In this document: piece by piece, positions 1 to 7,887 of the stretch
How the letters are laid out: every line of letters begins with the position of its first letter
Position numbering within the stretch: the first letter of the stretch is position 1
NCBI GenBank assembly: GCA_910575265.1
Contig: CAJTEA010000001.1
Span: 62,001 to 126,000, forward strand
DNA length: 64,000 nucleotides
Reading direction: 5' to 3'
DNA from: Oscillospiraceae bacterium
Lineage (GTDB): Bacteria; Bacillota; Clostridia; Oscillospirales; Oscillospiraceae
The notes under the pieces: generated by a model
The model's input: only the letters and a program-made list of their open reading frames with translations
The model's database searches: none
What the model was told of the DNA's origin: nothing
Translations under genes and position numbers: made by a program

Positions 1-1323
1 GGTGTAGGTGGAAATCTCACCGAACACTTCTTCCTGCGTCAGCAGCTGCTGCTCCCCGGTGCGCATATCCTTTAAGGCGTATTTGCCCTGTTTGATCTCA
101 TCCTCGCCAAGGAGAATCACATAGGGAACCCCCAGCTTGTCGGCGTAGGACATTTTCTGCTTGAATTTTTTCTGCTCACCGTAGACTTGGACCTGAAGTC
201 TCCGGTCCCGCAGGTAGGTGGCCAGCTGAATGGCGGGGCCGAGGTCGTCGGTCATGGGGAGGATGAGCACGTCGGCGGGGGAGGTGTTCAGGTTGTCATT
301 GAGATAGCCCTGGTCCTCCAGCACGAAGAAGAGCCGGGTCAGGCCGATGGAAATTCCGACACCGGGGAGTTGTTTATCAGTGTAATATTCCGCCAAGTTA
401 TCATACCGGCCGCCGGAACAGATGGAGCCGATCTCCGGGTGATCCAGCATGGTGGTCTCGTAGACGGTGCCGGTGTAGTAGTCCAGTCCCCGGGCAATGG
501 TCAGGTCCAGGGTGAAGTGGCTTTCGGGTACACCAAAGGCGGCCAGGTTTTTCGCCACAGCGGATAGCTCGTCCAGTCCCTCGTCAAATTTGGGGTCCTG
601 GCCGCGATAGCCCTCCAGAGCGGCAAGGACTTCGCCATTATTGCCCTTAATAGCGATGAATTTGAGGATTTCCGCCGCCTGTTCGTCGTTCAGACCGATG
701 TCCGGGGCGGTAAGCAGCTCCCGGACTGACTTCTCGCCGATTTTCTCCAGCTTGTCCACCGTGCGCATAATGGCCCCGGCCTGAGCGGTCAGGCCCAGCA
801 TGGCGTAAAAGCCGTTGAGAATCTTCCGGTTGTTTACCCGGATCTGGAACCGCTTCAGGCCCAGAGCGGTGAAGGTGCGGTAGATGATGGCGGGAATTTC
901 CGCGTCGTTGGAGATGTCCAGCTTGCCATCACCGATGACGTCAATGTCCGCCTGATAAAACTCCCGGAACCGGCCCCGCTGGGCTCGTTCGCCCCGGTAG
1001 ACCTTGCCGATTTGGAAGCGCCGGAAGGGGAAGGCCAGCTTGGCGTAGTTCAGGGCAACGTATTTGGCCAGGGGAACAGTCAGGTCAAAGCGGAGGGACA
1101 GGTCGCTGTCCCCCTTGGTGAAGCGGTAGATCTGCTTTTCCGTCTCGCCGCCGCCCTTGGCCAGCAGAATTTCACTGGCCTCGATCAGGGGGGTGTCCAG
1201 AGGGGTATAGGCGTACAGGGAGAAGGACTCCCGGATGATAGCCGCCATACGGTCAAACTGGATTTGCCGGGCGGGCAGCAGCTCCATAAAGCCGGAGAGG
1301 GTGCGGGGTTGTACCTTAGCCAT
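1..1323 (-). CDS. hisS: Histidyl-tRNA synthetase, C-terminus cut by window edge
   Basis: Class II aminoacyl-tRNA synthetase that charges tRNA-His in the cytoplasm. The frame is open for 441 codons from the ATG at 1323 and runs off the window, so only the last part of the anticodon-binding domain is missing. Motif 2 reads YRGERAQRGRFREFYQAD, and the histidine-binding stretch VGISIGLTRL is present. The start MAKVQPRTLSGFMELLP is typical of HisRS. It is last in a minD, mgsA-like, hisS run on the minus strand, 107 nt after the preceding stop. I see no T-box in that gap, only a short hairpin. Identification is firm; the missing end cannot be judged. Confidence 0.96.
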   Translation of the reverse strand, partial: MAKVQPRTLSGFMELLPARQIQFDRMAAIIRESFSLYAYTPLDTPLIEASEILLAKGGGETEKQIYRFTKGDSDLSLRFDLTVPLAKYVALNYAKLAFPFRRFQIGKVYRGERAQRGRFREFYQADIDVIGDGKLDISNDAEIPAIIYRTFTALGLKRFQIRVNNRKILNGFYAMLGLTAQAGAIMRTVDKLEKIGEKSVRELLTAPDIGLNDEQAAEILKFIAIKGNNGEVLAALEGYRGQDPKFDEGLDELSAVAKNLAAFGVPESHFTLDLTIARGLDYYTGTVYETTMLDHPEIGSICSGGRYDNLAEYYTDKQLPGVGISIGLTRLFFVLEDQGYLNDNLNTSPADVLILPMTDDLGPAIQLATYLRDRRLQVQVYGEQKKFKQKMSYADKLGVPYVILLGEDEIKQGKYALKDMRTGEQQLLTQEEVFGEISTYT

Positions 1324-1373
1324 AACTCAAAATCCTTTCTGTTTCAATTACACACAGTTTATGAAAAGCGGAA

Positions 1374-1404
1374 CGCTCCCATCCCCAAGGAGCGGACGGG
1401 AGCG
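1374..1404 (-). terminator. Hairpin between mgsA-like gene and hisS
   Basis: On the minus strand CGCTCCC (1404-1398) can pair with GGGAGCG (1380-1374), followed by TTCCGCTTTT. The loop is long (about 17 nt) and the U-tract is interrupted, so it is at best a weak terminator or attenuator in front of hisS. Confidence 0.35.
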
Positions 1405-1430
1405 CGCACATGCGGCAGGGAGACCGCCTG

Positions 1431-1847
1431 TTACAGGGCAAAGGGGACCCGGTTGGGGTTCATACCCTCGCGCCAGTCCAGATCGCCCCGGGCCAGACCG
1501 TGGATCAACAGCTCGGCGGTAGCCACGTTGGTGGCCACAGGGACGGAGTGCTGGTCACACAGGCGGGTAATATAAAGCACGTCCTTGTCCATCTCGTTGT
1601 CCTGGGGGGAGTTGAAGAAGAGCACCATGTCGATCTCATTGTAGATGATGCGCTGGCCAATTTGCTCGATGCCTCCATGCTCATGGGAGAGGAAGAGCTG
1701 AACAGGCAGGCCGGTGGCCTCCGCCACCATACGTCCGGTGGCGTTGGTGCCGCAGACGGAATGCTTGGACAGCACACCGCAGTACGCGGTGCAGAACTGT
1801 ACTATTAGTTCCTGCTTTTTGGTATGGCTCATAATCGCGATATTCAT
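1431..1847 (-). CDS. Methylglyoxal-synthase-like protein lacking catalytic residues
   Basis: 138 aa, the full length of a short MgsA, and alignable end to end (start MNIAIMSHTKK, core PVATNVATAE at about 103-112). MgsA converts dihydroxyacetone phosphate to methylglyoxal. Compared with the E. coli enzyme, the catalytic base Asp71 is Ile60 (GGDQ becomes GGIE, confirmed in the bases at 1660-1680), Asp20 is Thr9, Asp91 is Ser80, His98 has no equivalent and Gly66 of the phosphate loop is His55; Ser65 and Asp101 equivalents (Ser54, Asp89) remain. The fold should be kept but classical activity is doubtful. It lies 44 nt after minD and before hisS. In Clostridia mgsA commonly sits next to min/mre genes, which fits descent from that copy. 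A role as a ligand-binding regulator is possible but is inference. Confidence 0.8.
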   Translation of the reverse strand: MNIAIMSHTKKQELIVQFCTAYCGVLSKHSVCGTNATGRMVAEATGLPVQLFLSHEHGGIEQIGQRIIYNEIDMVLFFNSPQDNEMDKDVLYITRLCDQHSVPVATNVATAELLIHGLARGDLDWREGMNPNRVPFAL

Positions 1848-1891
1848 GGCAACAATACCTCCTCGTATCGTTTTTTGGGGGGCAGCGGTTT

Positions 1892-2626
1892 TCAGCGGAT
1901 TCGCATGATGGGAACCCGCTGGCCTTCCAGCCGTTGGGCTATGTTCCAGCAGGCTAGAGCGGCGCCCTTTCTGCCCTGGGTGGTGAGGGGCTGACCCAGA
2001 TTGGCGCACAGGATAACCTGGGGATCCTCTGGCACTACCCCGATAAGGGGGAGCCCGGCGGCGTTCATGGCGTCGTCGATGGTGGTGCGCAGCCGGCGCA
2101 GCAGCCTGGTCTGGATGCGGTTCATGATAAGGTGGATCTGTTTGATGTGGTCCAGCTCCGCCACTGTGCGCTGGGCGTCCCGCAGGGAGGACGCGTCGTT
2201 GGTAGAGACGACGATCGCCCGGTCCGCTCCGCAGGTGGCCAGCCGGAAGCCCGGTCCCAGGCCGGCGGGAGCGTCGATCAGAATGTAGTCGTACATGGCG
2301 CGGGCGGTGGCCAGCATGGCGCGGATCTTTTCGGGGGTGAGGCTGGGGGGCAGAGACATGGGGGCGGTGAGCAGCCAGAGTCCTTTCAGGGTGGGATGCT
2401 CCACCACGGCTCTGGCCAGGGGACAGCGGCCAAGGGCGGTATCGGAAAAGTCCATCAGGGCCCGGTCGTTGAGACCCAGGGAGATATCCAGATTCCGCAG
2501 TCCGATATCCATGTCGATGCACAGTACCGTCCGGCCCATGAGGGCCAGTGAGGCGGCGACGCCGCCGGTGACAGAGGTCTTCCCAGTGCCGCCCTTTCCG
2601 GACGTGATCGCAATTACGGTGCCCAT
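1892..2626 (-). CDS. minD: Septum-site-determining ATPase MinD
   Basis: 244 aa P-loop ATPase of the MinD/ParA family. The deviant Walker A is SGKGGTGKTS (residues 9-18), followed by the DMDIGLRNLD segment typical of MinD and the DAPAGLGPGF switch region. MinD binds the membrane as an ATP dimer and positions the division inhibitor MinC. The C-terminus (LEGQRVPIMRIR) is only a weak match to the usual amphipathic membrane-targeting helix. Neither minC nor minE is in the window: minD is the first gene after its own promoter and is followed by the MgsA-like gene. A different MinD-family role cannot be excluded, but the N-terminal signature is clearly MinD rather than ParA. Confidence 0.85.
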   Translation of the reverse strand: MGTVIAITSGKGGTGKTSVTGGVAASLALMGRTVLCIDMDIGLRNLDISLGLNDRALMDFSDTALGRCPLARAVVEHPTLKGLWLLTAPMSLPPSLTPEKIRAMLATARAMYDYILIDAPAGLGPGFRLATCGADRAIVVSTNDASSLRDAQRTVAELDHIKQIHLIMNRIQTRLLRRLRTTIDDAMNAAGLPLIGVVPEDPQVILCANLGQPLTTQGRKGAALACWNIAQRLEGQRVPIMRIR

Positions 2627-2655
2627 GGAAGCCTCCTCCTGATTTCACAGTTTTA

Positions 2656-2683
2656 AATATATCATAAATCTAGTATCCGTCAA
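2656..2683 (-). promoter_or_regulatory. Sigma-A promoter of minD
   Basis: On the minus strand TTGACG (2683-2678) and TATATT (2661-2656) are separated by 16 nt, about 30 nt upstream of the minD ATG. The surrounding 80 nt is AT-rich, unlike the flanking genes. Confidence 0.65.
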
Positions 2684-2747
2684 CCTTTTTTCCAAAAACT
2701 TTTAGAAAAAATTTACAATTTGACGGCTGTTTTCCACAATGCGCCGG

Positions 2748-3470
2748 TCAAAGTGGTTCTTTTTGCATTTTGGACCATCGGCGGGGGTAGCCCTTCAAGG
2801 TGGGAGCCACCTTTTCAAGGATAATAACCCGATGGGTGATTTCTGTTCCCGGGATGGTATAGTCCTCAGAGGCGGCGACCCGTCCGCCCAGCAGCTTGAT
2901 GGCGTGGGCGGCCTCAGCCAGTTCCTGGCCGCTGGCGGTGGACTTCATGGCGAGAAACCGGCCTCCCACCTTTACATAGGGCAGGCACAGCTCACAAAGC
3001 AGCCGCAGATCGGCCACCGCCCGGGCGGTGGCAAAGTCGAAACCATCCCGGAAGCCCTTTACCTGGGCCTGTTCCTCCGCCCGGGCATGGAGGGTGCGGA
3101 TCCCTGACAAACTGAGGGCTCCACAGGTTTCCAGCAGCCAGTCCAGACGTTTGTTCAGGCTGTCCAGCAGAGTTACTTCCAGGGAGGGGACCAGCATTTT
3201 TAATACCATTCCCGGAAAGCCCGCCCCAGTGCCTACGTCGATGAGGGTTTTGTTCTCAAAGTCGCAGAATTTGAGGAGCGCGGCGCAGTCCAGCATGTGA
3301 AGCCGGGCCACTCCCTCCGGGTCCCGGATGGCGGTGAGGTTCATCACCTGGTTTTTTTCCAGCAGGAGCTGGCAGTACCAGTCCAGATTTTGTGCCGCGT
3401 ACGGATCAAGTTTTCCGGTCAGCTCGTACTCCTGAAAGCCCTGCCGAAGGATTTCTGTGATGTGTTCCAT
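2748..3470 (-). CDS. rsmG: 16S rRNA (guanine-527-N7)-methyltransferase RsmG
   Basis: 240 aa, normal length. SAM-dependent methyltransferase that makes m7G527 in 16S rRNA. The N-terminal helix ends in NQVMNLTAIRDP, and the SAM-binding loop is LIDVGTGAGFPG (about residues 96-107). The gene follows the membrane-protein gene by 3 nt, so it is last in a run that starts near noc. In Firmicutes rsmG normally sits beside noc-parA-parB close to oriC; here serS, pilZ and mscL lie between, but the neighbourhood is still origin-like. Loss of RsmG is known to give low-level streptomycin resistance in other bacteria. Confidence 0.95.
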   Translation of the reverse strand: MEHITEILRQGFQEYELTGKLDPYAAQNLDWYCQLLLEKNQVMNLTAIRDPEGVARLHMLDCAALLKFCDFENKTLIDVGTGAGFPGMVLKMLVPSLEVTLLDSLNKRLDWLLETCGALSLSGIRTLHARAEEQAQVKGFRDGFDFATARAVADLRLLCELCLPYVKVGGRFLAMKSTASGQELAEAAHAIKLLGGRVAASEDYTIPGTEITHRVIILEKVAPTLKGYPRRWSKMQKEPL

Positions 3471-3473
3471 AGG

Positions 3474-3815
3474 TTATCCCCCAAAGTTTGACATCAGTCC
3501 GGCAAATCCGATGGGGAGGGTGGCGATGGCCAGAAGCCAGCACAGTATGGCCAGACAGAAGGCGGGACCTTTTCCGGGACGTCCGGTGCTGCGCCAGGAT
3601 ATCAGGGAAAGGATACCCAGCCCGATGAGCCCAGGAACGGTGAGCAGGGGGCCCAGATTTCCCAGCGCGCGGCCGGTAAAGTAGAACCAGGTGGTCAGGG
3701 CCACCAGAATGACCATATAGACCACGCCGATCCAGGCCAGGGTCCGCTTGACGGGGGAGGCGGGAACATAGTCCCCTTTCTTATGTGGTTCAGGGGTGCG
3801 CTTGTCTTCAGGCAT
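3474..3815 (-). CDS. Small membrane protein of unknown function
   Basis: 113 aa. The first 20 residues are charged and hydrophilic, followed by about three hydrophobic stretches (roughly 26-46, 53-72 and 84-106), so it should be an integral membrane protein. I recognise no domain. Its ATG directly abuts the stop codon of mscL and its stop is 3 nt before rsmG, so it is translated in that operon. The context (MscL channel, rRNA methylase) does not predict a job. Confidence 0.75.
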   Translation of the reverse strand: MPEDKRTPEPHKKGDYVPASPVKRTLAWIGVVYMVILVALTTWFYFTGRALGNLGPLLTVPGLIGLGILSLISWRSTGRPGKGPAFCLAILCWLLAIATLPIGFAGLMSNFGG

Positions 3816-4208
3816 TTATGGTTTCTCCTTTAACAGATCGCGGATCTCGGCCAGAAGCTTTTCCTCAGCGGAGGGCTCCGGGGGGGCCGGAGGCGTTTCA
3901 GGCTGCTCTTTTTTGCGGTGGAAGCGGTTAATGGTTTTAATCAGGCAGAACACCACAAAGGCCATGACCAGGAAGTTGAGGACAGCCTGGATAAAGTTGC
4001 CGTAGGCAATAACAGCGCCGTTGACGGTGACGGACAGGGCGGCGAAGCTGATGCTGCCGGTGAAGATGCCCAGAATGGGCATAATGATGTCGTTGATCAG
4101 GGAGGTGGTGATGGCGCTGAACGCTCCGCCGATGATAACGCCCACCGCCATATCCATCACGTTGCCCCGCGCGATGAACTGCTTAAATTCTTCTATGAAT
4201 TTTTTCAT
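3816..4208 (-). CDS. mscL: Large-conductance mechanosensitive channel MscL
   Basis: 130 aa, normal length. Forms a homopentameric membrane pore that opens under extreme membrane tension and releases solutes during hypo-osmotic shock. The N-terminus MKKFIEEFKQFIARGNVMDM is the signature amphipathic helix, followed by the pore-lining TM1 with AVGVIIGGAFSAI and a second TM around residues 75-92. The C-terminal tail is proline-rich and then helical (PPAPPEPSAEEKLLAEIRDL), as in other MscL proteins. It sits between the PilZ gene (21 nt) and the small membrane-protein gene (0 nt). Confidence 0.96.
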   Translation of the reverse strand: MKKFIEEFKQFIARGNVMDMAVGVIIGGAFSAITTSLINDIIMPILGIFTGSISFAALSVTVNGAVIAYGNFIQAVLNFLVMAFVVFCLIKTINRFHRKKEQPETPPAPPEPSAEEKLLAEIRDLLKEKP

Positions 4209-4229
4209 TGGTTCAGCTCCTATGCTGTG

Positions 4230-4976
4230 TTATCTGCGCCAGTATCCATCTTCGTCCCGTATAAGAGTTTCTTTAATGCCCATTTGCAGGTTGTACAGAG
4301 TTTTGTTCAGGGAGGCGGTCTCCTGTTCGGTGAGCTGCGCGAAGAGGAAGCCGTACCAGAACTGTCCCGGAGCGTGCTCGGAGCAGCGGACGATCTGGCC
4401 CAGGAAGTTCAGGGGCGCGTAGTCGTCCAGCTTGATCCGGATGCGCAGAACCTCGTCCTCGATGTGGGCGTATTCCGATTGCACACAGCAGCCGCCAGTG
4501 CTGATGTTGATAAGGGTACATTCCTCGGGGTTGCGGAAGTGGGTGTCGTCCCTGCGGTAGAGGGATACGGGGGCGGTGTAGGGCAGACGGAAGTTGTCCC
4601 GGTTTTCCGCATGGCTCTCCACCTTCAGATTCTTAACCTTAAAAACGGTGCGGCTGGATTCCTGAACAGTGCCGCTCAGACTAAGGGGAATCAGCTTTTT
4701 GTCGTAGCCGTTGACGTGGACGGTGGAGCCGATGGTGGCGAGCTTGAAGGACAGCTCGCCGGGCAGGCGGCTCAGCGTCAGAGTGTCGGGAGTTTTTTCC
4801 GCTACCTGGCCGGCGAGCAGAGGCATGTTTTCCTTGTCCAGCACGTCTACCCGCATACCTTTGAACAGTTCTCCGGTCTGGGCGCTTTCCGGCTTCTGTT
4901 TTGCTGTTGTCCCTGCTTCTTCGTATTCCTCGTCCTCGTCATCCACGTCCCGGGAGAAGAATGAAAAAATACCCAT
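4230..4976 (-). CDS. PilZ-domain protein with YcgR-like N-domain
   Basis: 248 aa. A strongly acidic segment (residues 10-20) precedes a YcgR-like N-terminal beta domain (about 37-120) and a PilZ domain from about 121. The c-di-GMP-binding motif is complete: RDNFR at 126-130 (RxxxR) and NISTGG at 157-162 (N/DxSxxG). PilZ proteins bind c-di-GMP, and YcgR types act on the flagellar motor or other surface processes. No flagellar gene is in the window, so the output is unknown. There is a clear ribosome site AAAGGAG before the ATG. No signal peptide or TM segment is visible, so the protein is cytoplasmic. Confidence 0.85.
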   Translation of the reverse strand: MGIFSFFSRDVDDEDEEYEEAGTTAKQKPESAQTGELFKGMRVDVLDKENMPLLAGQVAEKTPDTLTLSRLPGELSFKLATIGSTVHVNGYDKKLIPLSLSGTVQESSRTVFKVKNLKVESHAENRDNFRLPYTAPVSLYRRDDTHFRNPEECTLINISTGGCCVQSEYAHIEDEVLRIRIKLDDYAPLNFLGQIVRCSEHAPGQFWYGFLFAQLTEQETASLNKTLYNLQMGIKETLIRDEDGYWRR

Positions 4977-5027
4977 GTGGAAATATCTCCTTTCAGATTT
5001 TAGGCCTGTGTTTTAACTTTCTGGCCT

Positions 5028-6329
5028 TTATTTCTTGGGGATCATAATCTCCAGACCGCCCATATAGGGGCGGAGAACCGCGGGAATTGTTACGCTGCCG
5101 TCGGCCTGGAGGTTGTTTTCCAGGAAAGCGATGAGCATGCGGGGGGGCGCCACCACTGTGTTGTTCAGGGTGTGGGGGAGGTAGGTGCCCTTTTCGCCTT
5201 TCACCCGCATCTTCAGCCGGCGGGCCTGAGCGTCGCCCAGGTTGGAGCAGGAGCAGACCTCAAAATATTTCTGCTGCCGGGGGGACCAGGCCTCAATGTC
5301 GCAGGATTTCACTTTCAGGTCGGCCAGGTCGCCGGAGCAGCATTCCAGCTGACGCACCGGAATGTCCAGGGAGCGGAACAGCTCCACCGAGTACCGCCAC
5401 ATCTTTTCATACCAGTCCATGGCGTCCTCCGGCTTGCAGACCACAATCATCTCCTGTTTCTCAAACTGGTGAATGCGGTAGACGCCCCGTTCCTCAATGC
5501 CGTGGGAGCCCTTTTCCTTGCGGAAGCAGGGGGAGTAGGAGGTGAGGGTTTGAGGCAGGGCGGCTTCGGGGATGATCTGATCGATGAATTTGCCAATCAT
5601 GGAGTGCTCGCTGGTTCCAATGAGGTACAGGTCCTCTCCCTCAATTTTGTACATCATGGCCTCCATGTCGGTCTGGGACATGACGCCCTCCACCACGTTG
5701 CCGTGGATCATGAAGGGGGGAATGCAGAAGGTGAAGCCCTTGCCGATCATGAAGTCCCGGGCATAGGCCAGCACCGCCTCATGGAGCCGGGCCACGTCGC
5801 CCATCAGGTAGTAGAAGCCGTTGCCGGACACCCGTCCGGCGGCGTCCATATCCACGCCGTTGAATTGCTCCATAATTTCGGTGTGGTAGGGAATTTCAAA
5901 ATCGGGGATCACCGGCTCACCGAACCGTTCTACCTCCACATTGGCGGAGTCGTCCGGTCCGATGGGGACGGAGGGATCAATGATATTAGGGATGACCAGC
6001 ATGATTTCGCGGATTTTCTCCGCCAGCTCGGTCTCCTTCTGCTCCAGCTCCGCCAGACGGTCGGCGTTGGCCTTCACCTTGGCCTTGGCCTCCTCCGCCT
6101 CGGACAGTTTGGAGGGGTCCTTTTTGGCCTGGCCCATAAGCATTCCCACCTGTTTGGACAGGGTGTTGCGGCTGGCCCGCAGCTCGTTGGCCTCAGACAT
6201 GGCGGTCCGGTTCTCGGCGTCCAGGGCCAGCACCTTGTCCACCAGCGGGAGTTTCTCCTCCTGGAATTTCTTTTTGATGTTTTCTTTTACAAGTTCCGGA
6301 TTCTCCCGGATAAAACGAATATCGAGCAT
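5028..6329 (-). CDS. serS: Seryl-tRNA synthetase
   Basis: 433 aa class II synthetase that charges tRNA-Ser. The start chosen is MLDIRFIRENPELVKEN at 6329, preceded by AAGGAGAG; an upstream in-frame extension crosses the parS site and has no ribosome site. The long N-terminal helical hairpin that holds the tRNA variable arm spans about 25-100. Motif 2 is FRKEKGSHGIEERGVYRIHQ. Motif 3 is NNTVVAPPRMLIAFLENN, with PP where many bacterial SerRS have VG; I believe this variant is common in Clostridia. No T-box leader is present. Confidence 0.95.
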   Translation of the reverse strand: MLDIRFIRENPELVKENIKKKFQEEKLPLVDKVLALDAENRTAMSEANELRASRNTLSKQVGMLMGQAKKDPSKLSEAEEAKAKVKANADRLAELEQKETELAEKIREIMLVIPNIIDPSVPIGPDDSANVEVERFGEPVIPDFEIPYHTEIMEQFNGVDMDAAGRVSGNGFYYLMGDVARLHEAVLAYARDFMIGKGFTFCIPPFMIHGNVVEGVMSQTDMEAMMYKIEGEDLYLIGTSEHSMIGKFIDQIIPEAALPQTLTSYSPCFRKEKGSHGIEERGVYRIHQFEKQEMIVVCKPEDAMDWYEKMWRYSVELFRSLDIPVRQLECCSGDLADLKVKSCDIEAWSPRQQKYFEVCSCSNLGDAQARRLKMRVKGEKGTYLPHTLNNTVVAPPRMLIAFLENNLQADGSVTIPAVLRPYMGGLEIMIPKK

Positions 6330-6365
6330 GTCTGTTCTCTCCTTAACAATAAATTGTTGCCGGGA

Positions 6366-6381
6366 TGTTTCACGTGAAACA
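6366..6381. promoter_or_regulatory. parS centromere site 1
   Basis: TGTTTCACGTGAAACA, a perfect 16-bp palindrome identical to the consensus parS bound by ParB/Spo0J. It lies between the coiled-coil membrane-protein gene and serS. ParB loads here as a CTP clamp and spreads, seeding the chromosome partition complex. Confidence 0.97.
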
Positions 6382-6390
6382 TTTGAGCGG

Positions 6391-6984
6391 TTACGGCATG
6401 ACGCGGTTATATACCTGCGTATAGCGTTCAGCGGGGGAGAGGGACTCCTCGCCAATGACGCTTTCCTTGGGCAGGTAGTCCGGCATCCCAGCCTCCTCCA
6501 TGGAGGTAATCAGCGTGCGGCACTGGTTGAGGTGGCCCCGGAGGCTGGCGTCGCTGAGTTGCCAGAACCAGGACATGGCCTCTACGACCTTTTTACTCTC
6601 CTGAGCCTGGGTTTCCATTTCCGCTTTTTCCTCCTGGGCGGCGTCCAGCTGGCGATTCAGCTCCTTAATCTGGCTGTTGAGCTGATTGACATTTTCTTTT
6701 AGCTGACTGTTCTCATTCATCAGGCCCTGTAAGGTCTGAACGGTGGAGGCGGACTGCTTCAGGTCGTCAATTTGCTGTTGGCTTTGCCGCCGCTCCATCA
6801 TAAAGGTGTACAGCAACAGAACAAAGGCGGCCATAAACAGGATCGCAATATACTGAAACACGGAGTTGCGCCGCCGGCGCTGCTGGCTGGCCCGACGGGA
6901 GGCCCGGCGGGCGTCCAGCTCAGCCTGGGTCAGCCGTTGGGTAGGTTCCGAAAGGTTTGGGGCTGTCTGCCTGTCCTCAGCCAT
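6391..6984 (-). CDS. Single-pass membrane coiled-coil protein beside parB
   Basis: 197 aa from the ATG at 6984 (a GTG two codons upstream is also possible). A very basic Arg-rich stretch (about residues 26-40) precedes one transmembrane helix (about 44-64). A predicted coiled coil rich in Gln, Glu, Leu and Asn (about 70-132) follows, then a short C-terminal domain with two cysteine/tryptophan-bearing helices. The topology is N-in with the coiled coil outside. It overlaps the end of parB by 8 nt, so the two are probably translationally coupled. The layout resembles FtsL/DivIC-type or MreC-type scaffolds, but I see no family match. A link to segregation or division is inferred from position alone. 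Confidence 0.75.
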   Translation of the reverse strand: MAEDRQTAPNLSEPTQRLTQAELDARRASRRASQQRRRRNSVFQYIAILFMAAFVLLLYTFMMERRQSQQQIDDLKQSASTVQTLQGLMNENSQLKENVNQLNSQIKELNRQLDAAQEEKAEMETQAQESKKVVEAMSWFWQLSDASLRGHLNQCRTLITSMEEAGMPDYLPKESVIGEESLSPAERYTQVYNRVMP

Positions 6985-7870
6985 GGCCACCGCCCCCTTC
7001 CGAATTCAGCTTTTGGAGCAGAGCCAGCAGAGCTTCCAAATCCTGTTCGTTATAATACTCCAGCTCGATCCGGCCTTTTTTGCCTTTGTGGGCGATTTTA
7101 ACCTTTCGGCCCAGACGTCCCGCCAGATCCTTTTCCAGCTCGCCCAAATAAAGGGAGAGATCGGGGGTCTCGGCCTTGGACGGTTCCTTTTTCTCCTTTT
7201 GGAGGGTTTTAATCAGCGCCTCGGTCTGCCGCACAGATAGCTGGCCCGCGATAACCCGTTTGGCGGCCTCCTTTTGGAGGGCTGGGGTGGGAGCGCCTAG
7301 AATCGCCCGGGCGTGGCCGGCGGAGAGAGTTTCCTCCTCCACCAGCCTCATGACCTCGTCCGGCAGAGCCAGAAGCCGCAGGGTATTTGTGATGGCTGGC
7401 CGGGACTTGCCCATCTGCTGGGCCACCTGCTCCTGGGTCAGACCATACTCCTCCATCAGGGTCTGGTAGCCCCGGGCTTCCTCAGCGGGATTCAGGTCCT
7501 CCCGCTGAAGGTTTTCAATCAGGCCCAGTTCCATCACCTTGCGGTCGTCCGCCTCGATGATTACAGCGGGGACCTCGGCCAGTCCGGCGGTTTTTGCCGC
7601 CCGCCAGCGCCGTTCTCCGGCGATAATCTGGTAGTATCCGGAGGCCAGCCTTCGCACGGTAAGCGGCTGAATAATGCCATGGACCCGGATGGAATCCGCC
7701 AAATCGTCCAGGGCGTCCTGATCAAACCGTTTCCGCGGCTGATTCAGTCCAGGCTCCACCTGAGAGATGGGAAGGCTGACCGAGCCCTCGCCCTGGGCGG
7801 GCAGCTCCGGATCACCCAGGAGGGCGTTCAGCCCGCGGCCAAGGCCCAGTTCTGTCTTTCGTTTTGCCAT
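6977..7870 (-). CDS. parB: Chromosome-partition protein ParB (Spo0J)
   Basis: 297 aa CTP-dependent DNA clamp that loads at parS. It shows the N-terminal ParA-stimulating peptide (KTELGLGRGLNALLG), the CTP-binding motifs GERRWRA (85-91) and ENLQREDLNPAEEA (119-132), and a helix-turn-helix at about 144-170. The four positions known to set parS versus NBS choice are Arg157, Thr163, Ala168 and Gly185, exactly the ParB code (RTAG). A C-terminal dimerisation domain follows a linker. It is 17 nt downstream of parA in the same operon, and two matching parS sites lie within 2 kb. Confidence 0.97.
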   Translation of the reverse strand: MAKRKTELGLGRGLNALLGDPELPAQGEGSVSLPISQVEPGLNQPRKRFDQDALDDLADSIRVHGIIQPLTVRRLASGYYQIIAGERRWRAAKTAGLAEVPAVIIEADDRKVMELGLIENLQREDLNPAEEARGYQTLMEEYGLTQEQVAQQMGKSRPAITNTLRLLALPDEVMRLVEEETLSAGHARAILGAPTPALQKEAAKRVIAGQLSVRQTEALIKTLQKEKKEPSKAETPDLSLYLGELEKDLAGRLGRKVKIAHKGKKGRIELEYYNEQDLEALLALLQKLNSEGGGGHG

Positions 7871-7887
7871 AGTATAACCTCTTTGCT

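Noticed and set aside
1324-1430. T-box leader before hisS
   Set aside because: Only 107 nt, without a T-box core or stem I motif. The only T-box in the window is at 46448-46705.
1431-2648. A 405-codon frame that joins an antisense-like N-terminus to the MgsA-like sequence
   Set aside because: The upstream part lies in the wrong frame of minD, and the real start has its own ATG and homology from 1847. The fusion is an artefact of GC-rich open frames.
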